NCBI RefSeq assembly: GCF_007859735.1
Contig: NZ_SIHI01000010.1
Location: forward strand, 1 to 64,000
Source: Thalassoglobus neptunius
Lineage (GTDB): Bacteria > Planctomycetota > Planctomycetia > Planctomycetales > Planctomycetaceae
Reading direction: 5' to 3'
Length of the DNA: 64,000 nucleotides
Shown piece by piece: positions 60,804-64,000 of the stretch. The position numbers and the translations under genes are program-made. Under the pieces are notes generated by a model. That model was not told the DNA's origin. It did no database searches and was given only the letters and a program-made list of their open reading frames with translations. Each line of letters starts with the position of its first letter. Within the stretch, counting starts at the first letter, position 1.

Positions 60804-61754
60804 TCAATCCAATTGATCTTCAATTTGCTCAGTCAACGCATTGGCTTTGACTTCAGCCTCATCCAGCGGCGGACCGGCATTCATTCCGGGACGGACATGT
60901 CCAACATCGGAGAGGTAAGCTGCGTGCCAGAGCATCTGCCGTTGATGAACAAGCTTCTCAAGTGACGGATCGTTCTCACCGGAAGGCGTCACTCCCCAGG
61001 CATTTAAGATCGCTTCCGCCAGAATGCGGTGCCCTTCATGATTCAAATGCACGCCATCACCTGACAGGACGAATTCCGGATCGCTTTCTCTTTTCTGCGA
61101 CACAAAATTCGTCACTGGTGAGTGCAGATCGATGACCATTTCGACTCGATCCTTTTGGGCCAGAATCCAGTCGGCGTAGCGTTTGATGACGTCATCGTAG
61201 TTGTCGTAGATCGAGTAATAAGCAAACTCATCGGCGTCTGCGGGAACCAGCTTGCCTTTCATCTTCAACGGCAGCGGATCGAAAGGGGGAGGAGTGAGCA
61301 GGATCAGCTTGGCTCCAGATTGATGCACTTTCTCAATCAGCGAGTTGATCCCAGCTTGAAAAATCTGAAACCGTTCCTCATCGAAGGGATGATAGACTCC
61401 GTCATTCATACCGTAGCAGGCGACGACAACATCTGGCTTCAATTTTTCGAGCGCCCGTTCCAGCCGTTCATGGACGTTCGGGCGAGGAAAAGGATGTCCC
61501 GGCTCCGACAACCCGGAAGCTGTTTCGCTCGGCAGGCCAAGATTGATGATTTCTGGAATCGAGTCCGGAGACTGGCGAAGCAATTCCAGTTCAATCAAAG
61601 AGATGTAATACCCCGAATGCGTGATCGAATCGCCGAGAAACAGGACTCTTTCAGCCATCAAGGCCACATCTTGATCACCAGCGAAAGCGCCGATCACAAC
61701 TGCATTCAGCAAGCTGCACATCAGAAGAATTCGGAACACGAAACTGCGGACCAT
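60804..61754 (-). CDS. Exported SGNH/GDSL hydrolase
   Basis: A 316-residue enzyme with a signal peptide (LLMCSLLNAVVIGAFA). Block I is FLGDSITH with the nucleophilic Ser, block II has NLGLPSET, block III YGMND, and block V DGVHLN with the catalytic Asp and His. Family members deacetylate or hydrolyse esters, often on polysaccharides. Planctomycetes carry many. It reads leftward, converging on argG, and the substrate is unknown. Confidence 0.85.
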   Translation of the reverse strand: MVRSFVFRILLMCSLLNAVVIGAFAGDQDVALMAERVLFLGDSITHSGYYISLIELELLRQSPDSIPEIINLGLPSETASGLSEPGHPFPRPNVHERLERALEKLKPDVVVACYGMNDGVYHPFDEERFQIFQAGINSLIEKVHQSGAKLILLTPPPFDPLPLKMKGKLVPADADEFAYYSIYDNYDDVIKRYADWILAQKDRVEMVIDLHSPVTNFVSQKRESDPEFVLSGDGVHLNHEGHRILAEAILNAWGVTPSGENDPSLEKLVHQRQMLWHAAYLSDVGHVRPGMNAGPPLDEAEVKANALTEQIEDQLD

Positions 61755-61961
61755 TCACTCATCTCCAATCGAAGGACGACTGCAAGCAGATTGTTCAACG
61801 TCCAAATTGTCGCATAACTGCCTTCTGATCGATACGCTGCCGAGGCTTGGGAAATCTTGCGACTCCAGCAATTTCTCTCAGCGATCAATCAATCCACGAG
61901 GGACCAGAACGTGTGTTGAACCGGGTGACTCCTCAACTGCGACCGCTGTGACTCATTCGAA

Positions 61962-62951
61962 TCAGCGATCCCATTTCCAGTCGCTCACTCCCTTCAGATT
62001 CTGAATACAGTCCGTCGGCCATCCTCCGTTTTTCAGAGAGATGATTGTTTCGGCTGCCATCGTCAGGGTGTCGAATTGTGATTCAATGTCCAGCCCGGCA
62101 ACATGGCCGGACAGCAACACGTTATTCATGGAAACCAGCGGGCTGCTGGTCGGCAGAGGTTCCACATCGAAGACATCCAACCCAGCTGCGCGGAGATGCC
62201 CGGATTGCAAAGCCTCGATCAAAGCGGATTCGTCGACGAGCGCCCCTCTCGCGGTGTTGATGAAGACGGACCCTTTCTTCATTTTCGCGAATGTGTCGCG
62301 ATTCATCATCTTCAAAGTCTGCGGAGTCATCGGATTGTGGAGTGACACGTAATCTGACTGGCTCAGAAGGTCATCGAGTTCGAGGGTTTCGATCCCCCAT
62401 TTCTCGACAAACTCCTTGTTCGGAAACGGCTCGTGAGCGACGACACGCAGGCCCAGACCGATCGCTCGTGTTGCAACAGCCTGTCCAATTCGGCCAAGGC
62501 CGACCAGCCCGAGCGTCTGCCCCATGACGCGGGGATGAGCGACGCGTTTCCAGGCCCCGGAGCGAACACGTTGATCGTTCTCCGGAAACCCGCGAGAGAC
62601 TCCCATCAGCAGGGCGATGGTCTGCTCAGCCACCGAATGATGATTCACTCCTGGAGTGGTCGTCACCACGATTCCCTGACGATCACAAGCTTCGAGATCG
62701 ACAGCATCGAAACCGACTCCGGTCCGCGCAATGACTTTGAGATCCGGACAATTTTTGATGACCTCCTCCGTGTAGGGTTCGGAACCGGCGATCACCGCAC
62801 AACAACCGGACAATTCCTCAATGAGATTGGTTGCCTCCCAAAAACTCTTGTCTCGGTTTCCCGGCAAGACTTCAAACCCTTTTTCAGACAGCAACGAAAA
62901 ATGGGGACCTTCGTCAGAATTGAGAGCACAGCATTTCACGGTCAGCGACAA
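61962..62951 (-). CDS. D-2-hydroxyacid dehydrogenase (phosphoglycerate-dehydrogenase-like)
   Basis: A 329-residue enzyme from TTG 62951, chosen because GAGGAG lies 6 bases upstream and the frame before it does not fit the family. The NAD-binding Rossmann motif is GLVGLGRIGQAVA. The catalytic Arg is in VFINTARGALVDE, the Glu in DVEPLP, and the His in LLSGHVAG. The conserved IARTGVGFDAVDLEAC is also present. It should oxidise or reduce a 2-hydroxy acid; whether it is SerA proper is unclear because no ACT domain follows. Divergent from the ferredoxin gene. Confidence 0.85.
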   Translation of the reverse strand: MSLTVKCCALNSDEGPHFSLLSEKGFEVLPGNRDKSFWEATNLIEELSGCCAVIAGSEPYTEEVIKNCPDLKVIARTGVGFDAVDLEACDRQGIVVTTTPGVNHHSVAEQTIALLMGVSRGFPENDQRVRSGAWKRVAHPRVMGQTLGLVGLGRIGQAVATRAIGLGLRVVAHEPFPNKEFVEKWGIETLELDDLLSQSDYVSLHNPMTPQTLKMMNRDTFAKMKKGSVFINTARGALVDESALIEALQSGHLRAAGLDVFDVEPLPTSSPLVSMNNVLLSGHVAGLDIESQFDTLTMAAETIISLKNGGWPTDCIQNLKGVSDWKWDR

Positions 62952-63148
62952 AGAAATCTCCTCACAGGCGGCAGACAAACGGTTTGAACATCTTGATGCG
63001 TTATCACAATAGTTGACACCCACGAGTGGTTCCAGCCAACGGATCAGCTTGGCAAACTTGCTGTTGGACACATCGTTTCTCTGAAATATTGAGGAGTTCG
63101 CCGGGATCACCACTTCTTGGAAACTTTTGTGAACGGAGCGTTTTTGGA

Positions 63149-63177
63149 TTGACCGGCGTTGAAAACAGAAATACCAT
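63149..63177 (+). promoter_or_regulatory. Candidate promoter of the ferredoxin gene
   Basis: TTGACC (63149-63154) and TACCAT (63172-63177) are 17 bp apart. The palindrome at 63188 begins 11 bases downstream, at the expected start of transcription. Confidence 0.5.
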
Positions 63178-63187
63178 TTCCTGCTCA

Positions 63188-63202
63188 TGAGACTCAGTCT
63201 CA
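63188..63202. promoter_or_regulatory. 15-bp perfect palindrome, second copy of Fur-like operator
   Basis: TGAGACTCAGTCTCA, identical to 2926-2940, lies 18 bp upstream of the ferredoxin start and downstream of its promoter-like hexamers. Placement suits repression by an iron-responsive regulator. Confidence 0.65.
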
Positions 63203-63219
63203 ATAACACAGGAGTGGAA

Positions 63220-63450
63220 ATGAGTCAAATCTTTGAATCTGATTCCAAAACTGCTTCAGACACCGTCGTTTGTCGATGCCTGAATGTCACGCACTCCACC
63301 ATTTCTGATTGCGTGAATCTGTACGGAGCAGAAAGCCATCAGGAAGTGCGTGGGCTCTGTGGCGCTGGCGGTGGCTGCATGAGCTGTCGTTCAAGAATCA
63401 AGCAACTCATTGCCCAGCATCAAAGCAACCGCTCTGAAGCACGTCGCTAA
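63220..63450 (+). CDS. Bacterioferritin-associated ferredoxin-like [2Fe-2S] protein
   Basis: A 76-residue protein of the BFD/(2Fe-2S)-binding family, with CRC at Cys18/Cys20 and C-x2-C at Cys53/Cys56 (GGCMSC) as cluster ligands. Bfd proteins reduce bacterioferritin to release iron. The bacterioferritin gene lies opposite, 245 bp away, which supports the role. The start ATG 63220 has CAGGAG upstream; a longer frame would run through the palindrome and is rejected. Confidence 0.85.
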   Translation: MSQIFESDSKTASDTVVCRCLNVTHSTISDCVNLYGAESHQEVRGLCGAGGGCMSCRSRIKQLIAQHQSNRSEARR

Positions 63451-63559
63451 CGGCTTCATCGAGCTTCTGGAGACGCCCCGCCAGCAATTGTGACGGACGC
63501 CTGATCATCTCGATTTCAGGCTCGCTGGACCGCCGAAGAGCATCAGCCCAAAAACAGAG

Positions 63560-63591
63560 CAGGGCAGACACTCTTTCGAATGCCTGCCCTG
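63560..63591. terminator. Shared terminator-like hairpin between convergent genes
   Basis: CAGGGCAG (63560-63567) and CTGCCCTG (63584-63591) form an 8-bp perfect stem. TTTT follows shortly on the plus strand and TTTTT on the minus strand. It lies between the ferredoxin gene and the convergent bacterioferritin gene. Confidence 0.6.
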
Positions 63592-63694
63592 AATCTGTTT
63601 TCAACCTGCAATCAGCTTTGCTCAAACTGCAACTTTTAGAGTGCGAAACATTCGCTCGGATCGCAGCTTTGAAAGTTGAGTTCGGAATCCGAGA

Positions 63695-64000
63695 TCAGTC
63701 TTTTGACTCACCCATTTGAGAGAGCATGTAGTTTTCCATGCCGAGCTTGTCGATCAGATCCAGCTGTGCTTCCAGCCAGTCGACGCTTTCTTCAGTTTCA
63801 CGGATGATCTTTTCCATGATTTCGCGGCTCGCGGCGTCTTTTTCTTCAAGACAGATCTGAACGCCTTCGTTGTATGTCTTGCTGGCGTTCAGTTCGAGGG
63901 CGAGATCGTTTTCCAGCTGTTCTTTGATGTTGTCACCGACGCGAATCACGTCATAGCGAGCGATTTCGGGAACTCCATCGAAGAAAAGAATCCGGTCGAC
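63695..64000 (-). CDS. bfr: Bacterioferritin, 5' end outside the window
   Basis: The C-terminal 101 codons of a ferritin-like protein: RILFFDGVPEIARYDVIRVG, then the helix with LENDLALELNASKTYNEGV, then the last helix ESVDWLEAQLDLIDKLGMENY. This matches the bacterioferritin C-terminus. By comparison with E. coli Bfr, the helix-D ligands Glu127 and His130 appear as Thr and Ser (RETEESVDW for RDEEGHIDW), so the ferroxidase site may be altered. The N-terminus and heme ligand are beyond the window. It stores iron in a 24-mer shell. Confidence 0.82.
   Translation of the reverse strand, partial: VDRILFFDGVPEIARYDVIRVGDNIKEQLENDLALELNASKTYNEGVQICLEEKDAASREIMEKIIRETEESVDWLEAQLDLIDKLGMENYMLSQMGESKD

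Noticed and set aside
63407-63625. A 72-codon leftward frame between ferredoxin and bacterioferritin
   Set aside because: It overlaps the end of the ferredoxin gene and the convergent hairpin and has no family signature.

Overview
The window is a piece of a planctomycete chromosome (order Planctomycetales most likely) carrying one complete-looking integrated siphovirus. The host signature is strong on both flanks. There are two DUF1559 proteins with prepilin-type N-termini, small lipoproteins, an ASPIC/UnbV FG-GAP lipoprotein beside a seven-heme cytochrome c/TPR lipoprotein, a giant quinoprotein-type beta-propeller/LamG protein, and a PEP-CTERM protein inside the prophage. Genus cannot be fixed from the sequence alone.

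Left host flank (1-3187): a leftward operon DUF1559 pseudopilin-like protein > lipoprotein > PepSY transmembrane protein. It is preceded by a promoter-like sequence and a perfect 15-bp palindrome. The same 15-mer recurs about 60 kb away in front of a bacterioferritin-associated ferredoxin, so both are probably controlled by an iron regulator.

Prophage (3188-41403): bounded by a perfect 49-bp direct repeat that is the 3' part of a tRNA-Lys(CTT) gene. The functional tRNA is kept at the right end (41357-41429, minus). A rightward early operon (3514-13287) holds tiny membrane proteins, a RecA-like Sak4-type annealing ATPase, a DUF669 SSB-like protein, an SF2 helicase, an HNH protein, an adenine-type DNA methyltransferase, a primase-polymerase/DUF3987 protein, a cytosine-methyltransferase-like gene split at an A8 tract, and a PD-(D/E)XK-type nuclease. 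It ends at a strong terminator. After a 0.55-kb control region, a rightward late region (13877-38534) carries a holin-like protein, a permuted NlpC/P60 hydrolase, an unusual membrane metallopeptidase plus CPPC protein, a nucleotide pyrophosphohydrolase-like protein, a small zincin, a metallophosphoesterase and a 1106-residue beta-helix/LamG tailspike-like protein. It continues with the terminase, a lambda-type head module (gpW-like, portal, ClpP-type protease, capsid), neck, tail tube, tail chaperone, tape measure, tail-tip proteins and a glycosyltransferase. The right end has leftward lysogen-expressed genes (PEP-CTERM protein, small membrane protein, ribbon-helix-helix regulator), divergent from a rightward helix-turn-helix gene and the tyrosine integrase. 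Many phage genes start with TTG, often overlapping the upstream TGA, and phage codon use (GAG, GTT) looks unlike the host's (GAA, GTC).

Right host flank (41430-64000): a TPR protein, a small lipoprotein and a second DUF1559 protein. These are followed by the UnbV > multiheme cytochrome/TPR > giant propeller > exported protein series. Next come a molybdate/tungstate ABC transporter with a duplicated binding protein, MoaD and a MoeB/ThiF-type E1 enzyme, which join metal uptake to molybdopterin synthesis. Then come argG with a strong terminator, a leftward SGNH hydrolase, a leftward D-2-hydroxyacid dehydrogenase, the Bfd-type ferredoxin, and a bacterioferritin cut by the window edge.
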